Positions 8,297-16,732 of a stretch of DNA of 64,000 nucleotides are shown here, piece after piece. Each line of letters starts with the position of its first letter. Position 1 is the stretch's first letter. The DNA comes from Rhizobium sp. RM (GTDB lineage: Bacteria > Pseudomonadota > Alphaproteobacteria > Rhizobiales > Rhizobiaceae): positions 1 to 64,000 of the forward strand of contig NZ_JACAWV010000024.1 in assembly GCF_013390595.1 (NCBI RefSeq). The letters are read 5' to 3'. The notes under the pieces were generated by a model. It was given only the letters and a program-made list of their open reading frames with translations, was not told where the DNA came from and ran no database searches. Position numbers and translations under genes: made by a program.

Positions 8297-8560
8297 ACTA
8301 AACTCCACTGCTTTAACCAGCCGCCAAGTATCCGATTGCTGTCCAGATATAGCGTCCCACCCGCTTAAAAACGTTCTTTCCGCCTCACACTGCAGTCGAA
8401 TGTGTACGGGTGCGCGAAAAAAATATCTTGTTTGCTCATTTCTACAATCAGATTGAGAACCACAAAAAAAGTCGGCGCGTCCGAAAGGACATCGTCGTGA
8501 AAACCGTTCCTTTGGTCAGAATCGTTATTCTGAACGCAGCGATAAAGGCCACCTGTATCC

Positions 8561-8574
8561 GTACGCTAGCGTAC
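8561..8574. promoter_or_regulatory. 14-bp palindrome upstream of the GGDEF-EAL gene
   Basis: GTACGCTAGCGTAC is a perfect palindrome about 100 bp before the start of the cyclic-di-GMP gene at 8671. Its position suits an operator, but no cognate regulator is identified. Confidence 0.3.
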
Positions 8575-8670
8575 CCAAGGCCGTTAACCGGCTTCTAACC
8601 AAGTTGTTTTCTGTCGTCTTAACCGTAGCTGTTTTAGGTTTTTATCAGATTTATTGGTTGGCGTGCGCGA

Positions 8671-10860
8671 ATGACAATACAGCTTCGATCTGAATGGGCT
8701 CTACGATGGGTACTCCCGGCTTTCGTCTCTGTGATGCTGGTCGCTTTGATTGCCTTCACCCTCAGCTGGGCTGCTTCCAGAAGCGACGAGCTTGCGGTGT
8801 CACGACAACGCGATCTCGTTATTCTCACTGTCGCGAAACTGAAGGCCGGGATTGCCCATGACCAAGAGAGCGCCACAGTGTGGGACGACGCCGTCAAGAA
8901 CACCAGGTGGCGAAATATAAATTGGATCGACGCAAATCTTGGCTCCTGGATGCACAGCTATTTCAGTCATGACGTGGCCATCGTTCTGGCGCCTGACCTC
9001 GTGCCAGCGTACCAGTTCCCAGCTGACTCGAGCGAGTTTTTCAAGCCAGAAGATCTCCAAAACTCCTATCTCGCCCTTGCAAGGAGACTTCAAGAGCGCC
9101 TAACCGCCGGTGATACCAGCGGTATCAGCGATAAGACACTTTCAATAGGGGAGGCGGACGTAACCTACGTTGGCGTGCGGCCTGCAATCGTTAGTGTCAA
9201 GCCAATCATTTCCGATACGGGCAGTATTGAGCAGGTACCGGGCCAGGAGATGCTCCATGTCGCCGTGAGATTTCTTGATGGTGATCTGCCGTCTATGATT
9301 GGTAAGGAATACGCTTTTTCAGGGCTTGAATTTACTGCTACCCGCCCAAAAGACCAAAGTGTCGCCATAGTCCCATTGGCAGCACGGAACGGCGAAATAT
9401 ATGGCTACTTCCGGTGGGAACCATTTACGCCCGGACAGCGTGTCCTGGAAGCGACCCTCCCTTCCTTGCTGATTTCATTTGTTGCGCTGTTTGCGGGAAG
9501 CAGTCTCGCTGGAGGCGCGATTTGGCGTAGGTCTCAACGCCTTGCTTCAAGTCGTGCAGCGCTCCGTCATCAGGCAACCCACGACTTGCTTACAGGCCTG
9601 CTAAACCGTGTTCAGTTTGGTGCAGAACTTCATTGTCGCATGCTTGAGGCGGCTCACGACGAAAGTCACAGCGTTGTCTTCGTGGACCTCGACCACTTTA
9701 AGCGCGTCAACGACGAATATGGACATTCTGTAGGTGATGAACTTATGGTTCTTGCTGCAACAAGGCTGAGTGACTTCTTGCCGGAGTCTGTGATCGCGAG
9801 AGGGGAAGGCGACGAGTTTACGGTTTTTCTACAGGGCCTCGATGCTGAGCGTTGCGAAGAATTGGCAAGCCAGCTCGTAGATCTCTTTAAAATGCCCTTT
9901 TTTATCGGAACAGTTCGCGTTGCCATTGGAGCAAGCGTCGGCGTCGCTTTTGCAGCTGGGTCTTGCGATCCAGTAGAGCTCACTCGACAGGCTAACATTG
10001 CACTTTATCACGCCAAAACCGCCGGCCGAGATACCTATGCGGTCTTCGGCAAGCACATGGACGAACTGCTGCGCAAGCGCAGAGCGCTCGAGGCTGATCT
10101 TCGATCCGCTGTAGAAAAACGTATTGAGTTAGAGACTTTCTATCAGCCAGTTTTTTCAAAGGACGGTGGTCTTAGCTCGTTTGAGGCTCTTGTTCGGTGG
10201 AAACACTCCACCAGCGGATACATTCCGCCCGATCAGTTCATTCCCGTTGCTGAGGAAATCGGTCTCATCCCTGACATCGGCGCTTTCGTCCTTGAAGACG
10301 CGTGCAAAATGTTGGTGGAATTGCCGCACATCACGGTCGCAGTAAACGCCTCTTCGGTTGAACTCGGGTCACCCGATTACGCGCTACGGGTGCTCGCCAC
10401 TCTTAACAAATGGCGTGTCAGACCTGAAAGGCTCGAGATAGAACTGACGGAGACAGCCTCTACAAATAAAACAAGCGAAATCCGAGAAACGATTTCGAAT
10501 CTGAAGGCAGTCGGCGTTCGATTTGCAATTGACGACTTTGGAACCGGCTACTCCTCGATTTCTAGGATACAAAAGTTTGATGTAGACCGGGTAAAGATCG
10601 ACAGGTCGTTCGTCGAGGAAATGCATAAATCCGACAGTCGAGCGCTTGTCGTGGCGATGATCGATATGGCGCACGCAAAGGGGCTGAGGGTCACCGCTGA
10701 AGGTGTCGAGACAGAAGAACAACGAGCAGCTCTCGGACGTCTTGGATGTGATGAACTCCAAGGATTTCTCCTGTCGCGCCCTCTGCCTCATGAAGCCGCC
10801 TTAATCTTCGCTTCCAGATTTGATACCGGCAAGGTGGATCGAAACCTGATCTACGCATGA
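8671..10860 (+). CDS. CHASE4-GGDEF-EAL cyclic-di-GMP turnover protein
   Basis: A 729-residue inner-membrane signalling protein. A first transmembrane helix (about 12-34) is followed by a periplasmic CHASE4 sensor (about 45-235, with the typical WDDAV). A second helix lies near 268-290, then a GGDEF domain (about 305-465) and an EAL phosphodiesterase domain (about 480-725). The signature Gly-Gly is replaced: RGEGDEF, i.e. EGDEF near 378-382, so cyclase activity is uncertain. The EAL domain looks complete: EALVRW (about 503), NASSVEL, ELTETA, AIDDFGTGYSS, VKIDRSFV and TAEGVET. It stands alone; a 14-bp palindrome lies upstream. The net output is probably c-di-GMP degradation. Confidence 0.92.
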   Translation: MTIQLRSEWALRWVLPAFVSVMLVALIAFTLSWAASRSDELAVSRQRDLVILTVAKLKAGIAHDQESATVWDDAVKNTRWRNINWIDANLGSWMHSYFSHDVAIVLAPDLVPAYQFPADSSEFFKPEDLQNSYLALARRLQERLTAGDTSGISDKTLSIGEADVTYVGVRPAIVSVKPIISDTGSIEQVPGQEMLHVAVRFLDGDLPSMIGKEYAFSGLEFTATRPKDQSVAIVPLAARNGEIYGYFRWEPFTPGQRVLEATLPSLLISFVALFAGSSLAGGAIWRRSQRLASSRAALRHQATHDLLTGLLNRVQFGAELHCRMLEAAHDESHSVVFVDLDHFKRVNDEYGHSVGDELMVLAATRLSDFLPESVIARGEGDEFTVFLQGLDAERCEELASQLVDLFKMPFFIGTVRVAIGASVGVAFAAGSCDPVELTRQANIALYHAKTAGRDTYAVFGKHMDELLRKRRALEADLRSAVEKRIELETFYQPVFSKDGGLSSFEALVRWKHSTSGYIPPDQFIPVAEEIGLIPDIGAFVLEDACKMLVELPHITVAVNASSVELGSPDYALRVLATLNKWRVRPERLEIELTETASTNKTSEIRETISNLKAVGVRFAIDDFGTGYSSISRIQKFDVDRVKIDRSFVEEMHKSDSRALVVAMIDMAHAKGLRVTAEGVETEEQRAALGRLGCDELQGFLLSRPLPHEAALIFASRFDTGKVDRNLIYA

Positions 10861-10976
10861 GAGCGGTCGAAATAGGCGTACGGCGATAGGTTTTTGCTTT
10901 CTCTGGCCCTGTCCAGACAAGCTGACCACGTACAAACGTAAACGGCGTGCAAGCTGGTCTGTCTTCGCCTAACAAC

Positions 10977-11141
10977 TAAATCTGTCGTCCCGCTAGCACG
11001 CTCTCCATTACGTCCATGCCGAGCATGTTCGGCGTTGTTTCGTCGGAGAGTCACAAATGCGATGAATGAGCTCGATGTGGTCTTTTGCCTCTTTAGGGAA
11101 GCCACCAAAAGGTGCGGCGATACATATCAAGTAGGTCCGTC
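10977..11141 (-). pseudogene. decayed fragment of an HTH regulator paralogous to 21367
   Basis: Translating the minus strand in shifting frames gives DLLDMY, then GGFPKEAKDHIELIHRIC, then LSDETTPNMLGMDVMESV. These match DLLGYV, GDTPEGAKDRIELIHRIC and LPDETASNLLGMVKHLESV at the C-terminus of the intact regulator at 21367-21927. At least two frameshifts are needed and the N-terminal HTH part is absent. It is a truncated duplicate. The rest of 10861-11408 has no recognised gene. Confidence 0.65.
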
Positions 11142-11408
11142 GAGGGCGGTTGTTCAACGCTGGCCTGTTGCTAAAGGGGGCCACGCACATTTTGAATGAA
11201 TTGACTGGTAGCCTTAAAAAGACATCAGGTTCAAAACTGGCGACGCAGGACAAGATAGCGGTTAGTGCATGCCCTCGTCGCGAGCGCCCCCATTGGCTCA
11301 GTACCCCTCGACTGTGTAACGTCCCGGTCCGTGAAGGACTGCCTCACGGAGTTTTATCATTTACGAAAGTGGACTCGCAATGGAACGGTTCGGCGCCGGG
11401 CCCATTTC

Positions 11409-11900
11409 ATGTATATTGGGAACGAGCGAACTGCGGTTGAGAACGATTTCGTGTCTTATATCCCGGCTCTGCAGAGTTTTGCATGGCGATTTCATACCTC
11501 GCAGACGGATGTGGATGATCTTGTTCAGGAAACGATAACAAAAGCGCTTGCAAACTTAGATAAATACCGGCCTGGCACGCAGTTGAAATCGTGGCTCTTC
11601 ACGATTATGCGAAATACGTTTTGCACGAAATTCGGATTATCGAAGCGTGAGCAATTGGGAGTTGTAGATGACAGCGCCAGTCGATCAGGCGTACCGCCAT
11701 TCCCAAGAATGGGTCGTTCGCGGTCACGAGCTCGAGCGAGCGGTTTTGCGTCTTCCTCAGCCGTACCGAACAGCATTCAACCTAATTTTTATTGAAGGCG
11801 TCAGCTACGACGCAGCAGCTGAACGATTTGGATGCCCAATCGGTACAATTAAAGCCGAGTTAGTCGAGCCCGTGAGATTTTAACCGGAGAGCTTAACTAA
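11409..11900 (+). pseudogene. ECF sigma factor with two frameshifts
   Basis: Frame 1 from ATG 11409 encodes sigma region 2 (FAWRFHTSQTDVDDLVQET, RYRPGTQLKSWLFTIMRN in outline). Near 11670 the sense moves to a second frame with PVDQAYRHSQEWVVRGHELERAV and region 4 (LPQPYRTAFNLIFIEGVSYDAAAERFGCPIGTIK). At the AAA near 11852 one more A would continue into SRVSRAREILTGELN and the TAA at 11898-11900; without it the frame ends at 11883. Restoring both gives a normal-sized ECF factor of about 163 residues of the rhizobial stress type. As written no functional sigma factor can be made. Confidence 0.75.
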
Positions 11901-11962
11901 CGGATAAAGTACTTGTAGATGTACGAACTCGTGCAGGCTTTGGAACCGCGTGAGGTTCAGAG

Positions 11963-12346
11963 TCAATGTTCCCTTCGTACGGGTTCGAAAAGCGCAAAAG
12001 CAATCTTGTCGAGGTCTATCGGCTTTCCCGAGAGAATGAATCCGCTGAAACTCTCCAATACAATGGCTGGATTGTAGGCGGTGGCGAATACATACGGAAT
12101 TTCGTCATTTTCGAGTTGTTCGGCAATGCGGAACACAAGTTCCTCGAGGAGGTGAACGTCAAGGATTGCCGCGTCAACACTTTTCAATTTTAGCAGTTCA
12201 ATAGCATCCGCGGCGCGAGTGACCGTGCCGACGATTAGAGCACCAAGACGCTCGAGCGCTTTACGTGTCTCATCTGCCAAAACAATATGAATCCTCGACC
12301 ACCAGAATACGTTTCCCCTAAGCAGAGCGAGATAGTTGGCGGTCAA
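11963..12346 (-). pseudogene. receiver-domain protein with a double (compensating) frameshift
   Basis: The 127-codon frame is a CheY-like receiver: VDAAILDVHL carries the phospho-accepting Asp, and PYVFATAYNP and SGKPIDLDKIA match the conserved Thr/Ala and Lys-Pro positions. Its N-terminus is nonsense (VFWWSRIHI) exactly where the other frame reads ILVVEDSY, the normal first strand and acidic pocket. One base is missing before and one extra base occurs after this stretch, so the frame returns. The product would lack the metal-binding acids. A TTG would be the start. A stand-alone receiver family member like 15855. Confidence 0.6.
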
Positions 12347-12501
12347 CTAAACCGACGCTTAGATATGAGTGCCTGTACGATACCGTACGAGTAACCTCAA
12401 TCAACCGAAGATGCTCCTTTTTTCCCAAGCCCGACCGGAACTCAACGATCAGATCCGACATTCCTATTAATCGCGTCACCAACTTTTGGGAGGAGAACAC
12501 A

Positions 12502-12903
12502 ATGGTTTTGCGTTGGACAGGTTCATGTCTTTGCGGCCGCTGTCGCTATGAGTTTGACAACGATCCCGCGCGCGCGGGCTATTGCCATTGCAGTATGTGC
12601 CGGAGGGCCACCGGGGGACCGTTCGCTGTCCTCGTGCAACTGTCACTTTCAGACTTCAGATGGACCGGTATGGGCCCGTCGGCTTATCGATCGTCTCCAA
12701 TAGCTACCCGCGGGTTCTGCCCAAGCTGTGGAACTCCGCTTTATCTTCAATACGACGATGATCCTTTTATCCGTATTACGCTCGGTTCGCTCGACCAGCC
12801 AGAAAAAATCCATCCCAATAGTCATTACGGAATCGAGGGGCGCTTGGACTGGGTCGACTGTGGAGCCGGATTGCCTGAAGAAGAAACAAAGGAGAGGTTT
12901 TGA
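12502..12903 (+). CDS. GFA-family (CENP-V/GFA) zinc protein
   Basis: A 133-residue protein of the glutathione-dependent formaldehyde-activating (GFA/CENP-V) superfamily. Zinc ligands are visible: SCLCGRCRY (about 9-15), CHCSMCRR (about 29-35) and FCPSCGTPLY (about 73-78). These proteins bind zinc and small thiols; activity on S-hydroxymethylglutathione is proven for few members, so the substrate here is unknown. GGGAGGAG lies 8-9 nt before the ATG. It is a single-gene unit converging on the hydrolase at 13020. Confidence 0.88.
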   Translation: MVLRWTGSCLCGRCRYEFDNDPARAGYCHCSMCRRATGGPFAVLVQLSLSDFRWTGMGPSAYRSSPIATRGFCPSCGTPLYLQYDDDPFIRITLGSLDQPEKIHPNSHYGIEGRLDWVDCGAGLPEEETKERF

Positions 12904-13019
12904 AAAACCTGCCCGTGCTCTCGGGTTTGGAAAGGCCTTTGTCCACGGTCGCGCCTGGGGCGGTCCTGGGTGTGGAAGCGTGCTTGGCGACCAGTTGGGA
13001 TCAAAGCGACAAGCAGCGG

Positions 13020-13850
13020 TCAGCGTATAAATGTTCCAGTTTTCATGAAATATGTCGTCAACTCGCGCGCCAATTCGACGGGGGCTTCTTCAGCCATGTG
13101 ATGGCCGCAGTGAATACCTTTGCCGTATACGGGATAGGCTGACCAGGGCTTCCACACCTCTAGTACATCCTCGTAAAGTTCAGCGAAATCGTCATCCATC
13201 GACCAGAGGACGTGGAGAGGGCATTGAAGCTTTCGTCCCGCATTGCGGTCCTCCAGATCGTGGAATTGGTCGACGTGAATTCCGGCGCGATAGTCGCCAA
13301 GCATTCCTTGAACAATTGCAGGATCCAGGATCGCGGAACAGAAATCGGCGAAGTTTTCCTTGCCCATCGCGGCTTCGGTACCACCATACCATCGCAAGGG
13401 ATCCGCCAATATCGCTTGTTCGGGTTTCCCGTGTTGTGCAAAGAAAAACCAGTGCCACCAGCGTGTAGCAAATTGTGCATCACATCGCTCCAGCGCATCG
13501 AGGATCGGTACGCCATCCAAGATCGCAAGCTTTGTAACCCGGTGAGGATGGTCCATCGCTGTGCGAAACGCGGTATAGCTTCCCCTGTCATGACCCGCCA
13601 GATAGAACGTGTCGAAGCCGAGATGATCCATCAGCGCAATGCAGTCGCGTGCCTTGGCACGTTTTGAAAAGGCGTCGTAGTCGTGGGGGTCTGCAGGGTG
13701 AGCAGATTTCCCGAAACCCCTCAGGTCGGGACACACGACGGTAAAGTACTGTGCCATTAAAGGCGCAACTTTGTACCACGTGGTATGTGTGCGCGGATGA
13801 CCGTGCAACAAGAGTACTGGCGGTCCCGAACCGCCGTGGCGAACCCGCAA
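13020..13850 (-). CDS. alpha/beta hydrolase, haloacetate dehalogenase-like
   Basis: An alpha/beta-hydrolase with LLLHGHPRTHTTW (oxyanion region), the nucleophile elbow AGHDRGSYTAFR (Asp88 in this frame, plus Arg89) and WHWFFFAQ. A late GHHMAEEAP His completes the pattern seen in haloacetate/fluoroacetate dehalogenases, which use Asp as nucleophile; many relatives are plain hydrolases. No ATG or GTG fits. TTG 13850 begins inside the first strand. The in-frame upstream segment FGSFALKTIKLPETT matches family N-termini back to an ATT at 13896-13898, which has AGGAG 7 nt before it. The ATT may be a mutated ATG or a rare start. Confidence 0.8.
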   Translation of the reverse strand: MRVRHGGSGPPVLLLHGHPRTHTTWYKVAPLMAQYFTVVCPDLRGFGKSAHPADPHDYDAFSKRAKARDCIALMDHLGFDTFYLAGHDRGSYTAFRTAMDHPHRVTKLAILDGVPILDALERCDAQFATRWWHWFFFAQHGKPEQAILADPLRWYGGTEAAMGKENFADFCSAILDPAIVQGMLGDYRAGIHVDQFHDLEDRNAGRKLQCPLHVLWSMDDDFAELYEDVLEVWKPWSAYPVYGKGIHCGHHMAEEAPVELARELTTYFMKTGTFIR

Positions 13851-13898
13851 CGTCGTTTCCGGTAGCTTTATTGTTTTAAGAGCAAACGAACCAAAAAT

Positions 13899-14369
13899 AG
13901 GAACACTCCTCGCTCTAGCTTGCAGTCAGGCCCCTGAATTCAATGTTTCTCTCACAATTTCATGAGAACTTTTAGGGCGCGCGTTAGCCGAGCAACAAGT
14001 TGATCTCGCCAAGATTTGTCCTACCCTTCGTGAAGCTCGCGCTCCTCACGGAAACGACGTTTGTATCCTAAAAGCACAGCAGCGATTCGCATCGAGAACG
14101 TCTGTCTTCCCGCTTGTTTCAAGAAGCCAGGGGAGTTCCTATGCATCGACCGCGCGTCCTCAGGTCCGAGATCGTCGCGATTCTCTTTTCAGGGTCATTT
14201 TCGAAGCGATCTGCCGAAAATGCAAGGGTGTCTTCTATGATCGCTCGCGTAGTTGCACTTGCATCTTTGAAGACAGTGCGGCCATCTCAAGCCAAATGGT
14301 TTGACTTCACTCCCGAATGAGAACATAAGTAGAACATATATTGCAGTTTCGAGAGACTGGAGGCGCAAA
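13899..14369. other. intergenic region without recognised gene
   Basis: Only short, unrecognised frames are present. The region separates the hydrolase (leftward) from the hypothetical operon at 14370 (rightward) and must hold both promoters; no clear promoter or operator motif was found. Confidence 0.4.
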
Positions 14370-14789
14370 ATGCATGTTCATTCGCACATCTTGGAAGGTC
14401 ATGCGGTCTACCCACGCCGTCCCCTGGAAGACGGAGATTTCGGCGCCGCCGACCAAGTCTCCCATCACAAACTCGACCAGCGTTTACTAGGAGAGGTTGA
14501 CCGGGAATCTGATTTGACGGCCTTCACGGGTTATACCGCATACGAGGTTTCCGTCGACGACGATGCCGTCGTGAACGGTGCGATGATCGAGTTTCTGTAC
14601 AGCAAACGCAAGCAGTTGGCTGCGGTACTCTACGACCATCCGAACATATCTGACGCGTTTATTGAATGGGTGGTTTGCTCGAGCCCTGATGATGCGATCG
14701 CGCAGTGGCGGGAGAGAGTACGTGTCCCTCAGCTAATAAGAGCGCCAGCTGATCCGATAGAAATAGTCAGCGGCACGCCGCAACTATGA
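14370..14789 (+). CDS. hypothetical protein
   Basis: A 139-residue protein starting MHVHSHILEGHAVYPRRP, with the ATG chosen because GGAGGC lies 6 nt before it. It is acidic and has no membrane segment. The central LDQRLLGEVDRESDLTAFTGYTAYEV and the tail DPIEIVSGTPQL are not recognised. It overlaps the following small gene by ATGA and so is likely translated with it. Confidence 0.45.
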   Translation: MHVHSHILEGHAVYPRRPLEDGDFGAADQVSHHKLDQRLLGEVDRESDLTAFTGYTAYEVSVDDDAVVNGAMIEFLYSKRKQLAAVLYDHPNISDAFIEWVVCSSPDDAIAQWRERVRVPQLIRAPADPIEIVSGTPQL

Positions 14790-14971
14790 GCGACCAGAAG
14801 ACGAAGTCGGGCGACGGCGTTCACGAAGAGCACTGGTGTGAAGAAGCTGGGTGTAACCTCTGGGGTGGCTTTGGGTTCAGTCGCAACAAAGCCGAAAAGC
14901 CAGTATGGCATTGCTGGGAACATTACCCTCATAAATCCATGTCGTCCCAGCATGGTCATATCAAGAATTGA
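14786..14971 (+). CDS. small conserved Trp/Cys-rich protein
   Basis: A 61-residue protein starting MSDQKTKSGDGVHEEHWCEEAGC. It has three Cys, five Trp and several His (HWCEEAGCNLWGGFGFSRNK, WHCWEHYPH), suggesting metal binding, though no named zinc motif fits. A broken paralogue lies at 5775. The ATG overlaps the preceding stop; the next gene begins 9 nt after it. Function unknown. Confidence 0.6.
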   Translation: MSDQKTKSGDGVHEEHWCEEAGCNLWGGFGFSRNKAEKPVWHCWEHYPHKSMSSQHGHIKN

Positions 14972-14980
14972 CGCTACCCA

Positions 14981-15361
14981 ATGTTCGACGATTTGGAAAA
15001 AGACATACGCATCTGTCTCTCCACGCAGCCAACTCCATTACGCAACCGATACGCCGGGAAATCGCCAGGAACGCGCGGCCGGACTGGTTTGGCGACAAAG
15101 TTGCTTGCGGAAGCTATTACCGTAAGTATCGGCCGAACATACCGCTTTTATGAGGGTGAGCGACGAGTTGACGTGTTCGATGTAGCCATTTTCTTGGAGG
15201 ACGTGTTGAGTGCAGTTCCCGAGGAGAGGCGAGAGCGGTACGCGGACAAGCTGTCGATTAATTCAGACGCCGCCAAGATCGAGATCGCGGAGAGTGTCGT
15301 GAAGGCTCTCGAAGAGAAATGGGTGTATTGTTACCGCCCGGCTAACGCGCCCCATCATTGA
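14981..15361 (+). CDS. hypothetical protein
   Basis: A 126-residue soluble protein. The first 50 residues are basic (LRNRYAGKSPGTRGRTGLATKLLAEAITVSIGRTYRFYEG); the rest is acidic and helical (FDVAIFLEDVLSAVPEERRERYADKLSINSDAAKIEIAESVVKAL in pieces). It is the third gene of a closely spaced set (14370, 14786, 14981). No domain recognised. Confidence 0.5.
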   Translation: MFDDLEKDIRICLSTQPTPLRNRYAGKSPGTRGRTGLATKLLAEAITVSIGRTYRFYEGERRVDVFDVAIFLEDVLSAVPEERRERYADKLSINSDAAKIEIAESVVKALEEKWVYCYRPANAPHH

Positions 15362-15531
15362 CTTCATGTGCCGGGGTTTGGAACTGCTTGGGCGGCACAC
15401 ATCACACGGTGTGTTATCCGAAGCCGGTTTTGGGCCAATGTACGGTTTCGGACAATCTTGGTCCATTGGCATTCATTTCTTCGTTCGATGGAGAAATGTG
15501 GTAAACTAACTTATTGGCATCAACCGAATTC

Positions 15532-15583
15532 GTAGGCGATGCCGACTGAGGGTTACTATGTGCTCCCGCCTGCCTAGCTAGGG
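15532..15583 (+). repeat. leader element shared with 20821-20872
   Basis: CGTAGGCG, then ACTGAGGG, then TATGTGCTCCCGCCTGC lie just upstream of the gene at 15592. The element at 20821-20872 has the same order and spacing and also precedes a small gene. In the 20821 copy the outer parts form a perfect CGTAGGCG/CGCCTACG stem; here the right arm is degenerate. It may be a structured leader or promoter. Confidence 0.45.
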
Positions 15584-15591
15584 ATGCACAC

Positions 15592-15852
15592 ATGTGTAAA
15601 CCCAACTATACAGAAGCATGCCCACTCCGAACTCTTCTGCTGCCTTGGGCGAAGCGTTTCACCAGTTCCGAGGAACTTCAGATCAAACTCGTTGAGGAAA
15701 CGATATCTGAAACTTTGAGGGCGTTTCCCACATCGAACGATGAGATCGCGATTGATGCTCAATTGATCACCACAATGCGCCGTGTCGCTTTGGTGGAACT
15801 TGGCCTCTCGAATATTGCTCCAAGCCGCAAGCTCTGTGCACAATCGAAATGA
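15592..15852 (+). CDS. small protein, possibly sigma region-2-like
   Basis: An 86-residue protein starting MCKPNYTEACPLRTLL. The part LLPWAKRFTSSEELQIKLVEETISETLRAF has the spacing of an ECF sigma region-2 helix pair, but without a DNA-binding region 4. The similarly sized protein at 20883 (RYALRYFLSGAERDALIDETLAVID) has the same pattern and the same leader element. Role unknown; a sigma-related regulatory decoy is only a guess. Confidence 0.5.
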   Translation: MCKPNYTEACPLRTLLLPWAKRFTSSEELQIKLVEETISETLRAFPTSNDEIAIDAQLITTMRRVALVELGLSNIAPSRKLCAQSK

Positions 15853-15854
15853 TA

Positions 15855-16217
15855 TCAGTGTACTGTTCGAGCTCGCGGTGGAGAAAATAGCGCAAGGCCA
15901 ATCTTCGCCAGCTCAACAACGTCATCGATCAGGATGTAGGGGCCGACGGTAGATCGATGCCCTGTAACAAATAAAAATGGAACGCACAGTTCATCCAGAA
16001 TTTTCGATAGCTCGACAAGTGCGAACTCGTCTACTTCGATATCGATGATTACGCCGTCAACCATCTGAGATATCAGTCTTTCGAGCGCGTCCACTAGGGT
16101 TGAAACAGGTCCAACGATTGTGGCTCCCGCTCCGAGCAAAAGATCATGGCAGGTCGGTGTCAGTATCACCTGTTTTTCAAAGATCAATATATGCTTTGAT
16201 TTGAAGCTTCGTAACAC
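15855..16217 (-). CDS. stand-alone receiver-like protein
   Basis: A 120-residue CheY-fold protein. DGVIIDIEVDEFALVELS carries the presumed phospho-accepting Asp, and PFLFVTGHRS and the late KIGLALF correspond to later strands. The N-terminal acidic pair is absent (ILIFEKQVI instead of ILVVEDE) and the usual KP is not evident, so phosphorylation is doubtful. It converges on the gene at 15592 with 2 nt between stops. Related rhizobial receivers are found at 11963, 50556 and 52026. Confidence 0.7.
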   Translation of the reverse strand: MLRSFKSKHILIFEKQVILTPTCHDLLLGAGATIVGPVSTLVDALERLISQMVDGVIIDIEVDEFALVELSKILDELCVPFLFVTGHRSTVGPYILIDDVVELAKIGLALFSPPRARTVH

Positions 16218-16330
16218 CTCGCCGTTTCCTCCTCGAGTTTGCGCGCCTAACAGGTGTCTCTCTCGATTGTTCCGAAAAGACCTTGAGCCCGATACGGCTA
16301 CAGCTGCGAGAGCCCAATAGTGGGAAGTGA

Positions 16331-16356
16331 GGAACTATGCATGTGACAGTGGAGTT
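16331..16356 (+). promoter_or_regulatory. weak EcfG-like promoter
   Basis: GGAAC (16331-16335), 17 nt, AGTT (16353-16356). The -35 is perfect and the -10 matches three of four bases of CGTT. It lies 32 nt before the DUF6894 gene. Confidence 0.35.
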
Positions 16357-16387
16357 TCCTTAGACTTCTAATTCAGGACTCAATCGA

Positions 16388-16627
16388 ATGCCTCGGTACT
16401 TCTTTCACGTGCGTGACTCTGATGGCCTATCAGAGGACAACGAAGGCGCAATGCTTCCAGACGACGAACAGGCACGGCTCGAAGCTCTCAAGGCGGCGAG
16501 AGAGATGCTTGCCGAAAAAATCATTCGAGACGAGGTGCTGGACGGCACTCAGTTTGAGGTGGTGCGCTACGATGGCTCACTAATCGCAAAAATCTCTCTC
16601 AGGTCGGTGATGCGATTGAGTGAGTGA
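16388..16627 (+). CDS. DUF6894-family small protein
   Basis: A 79-residue protein with the family opening MPRYFFHVRDSDGLSEDNEG and LPDDEQARLEALKAAREMLAEKI. Members are frequent on rhizobial replicons, often in stress-associated positions; no biochemical role is established. Predicted soluble. A GGAAC-type promoter may lie upstream. Confidence 0.75.
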   Translation: MPRYFFHVRDSDGLSEDNEGAMLPDDEQARLEALKAAREMLAEKIIRDEVLDGTQFEVVRYDGSLIAKISLRSVMRLSE

Positions 16628-16732
16628 CGTGATGACGTCAGAGATTGGAACGATTTGAATGCGTGCAGGTTCGAAAACGAACGCCTGCATTCGCACATCG
16701 TACAAGCGGCGCGTTCAGTGGAGGGTCGCCAT

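Noticed and set aside
12437..12462. EcfG-like promoter before the GFA gene
   Set aside because: GGAAC is present but the spaced -10 is CATT; too poor without transcript data.
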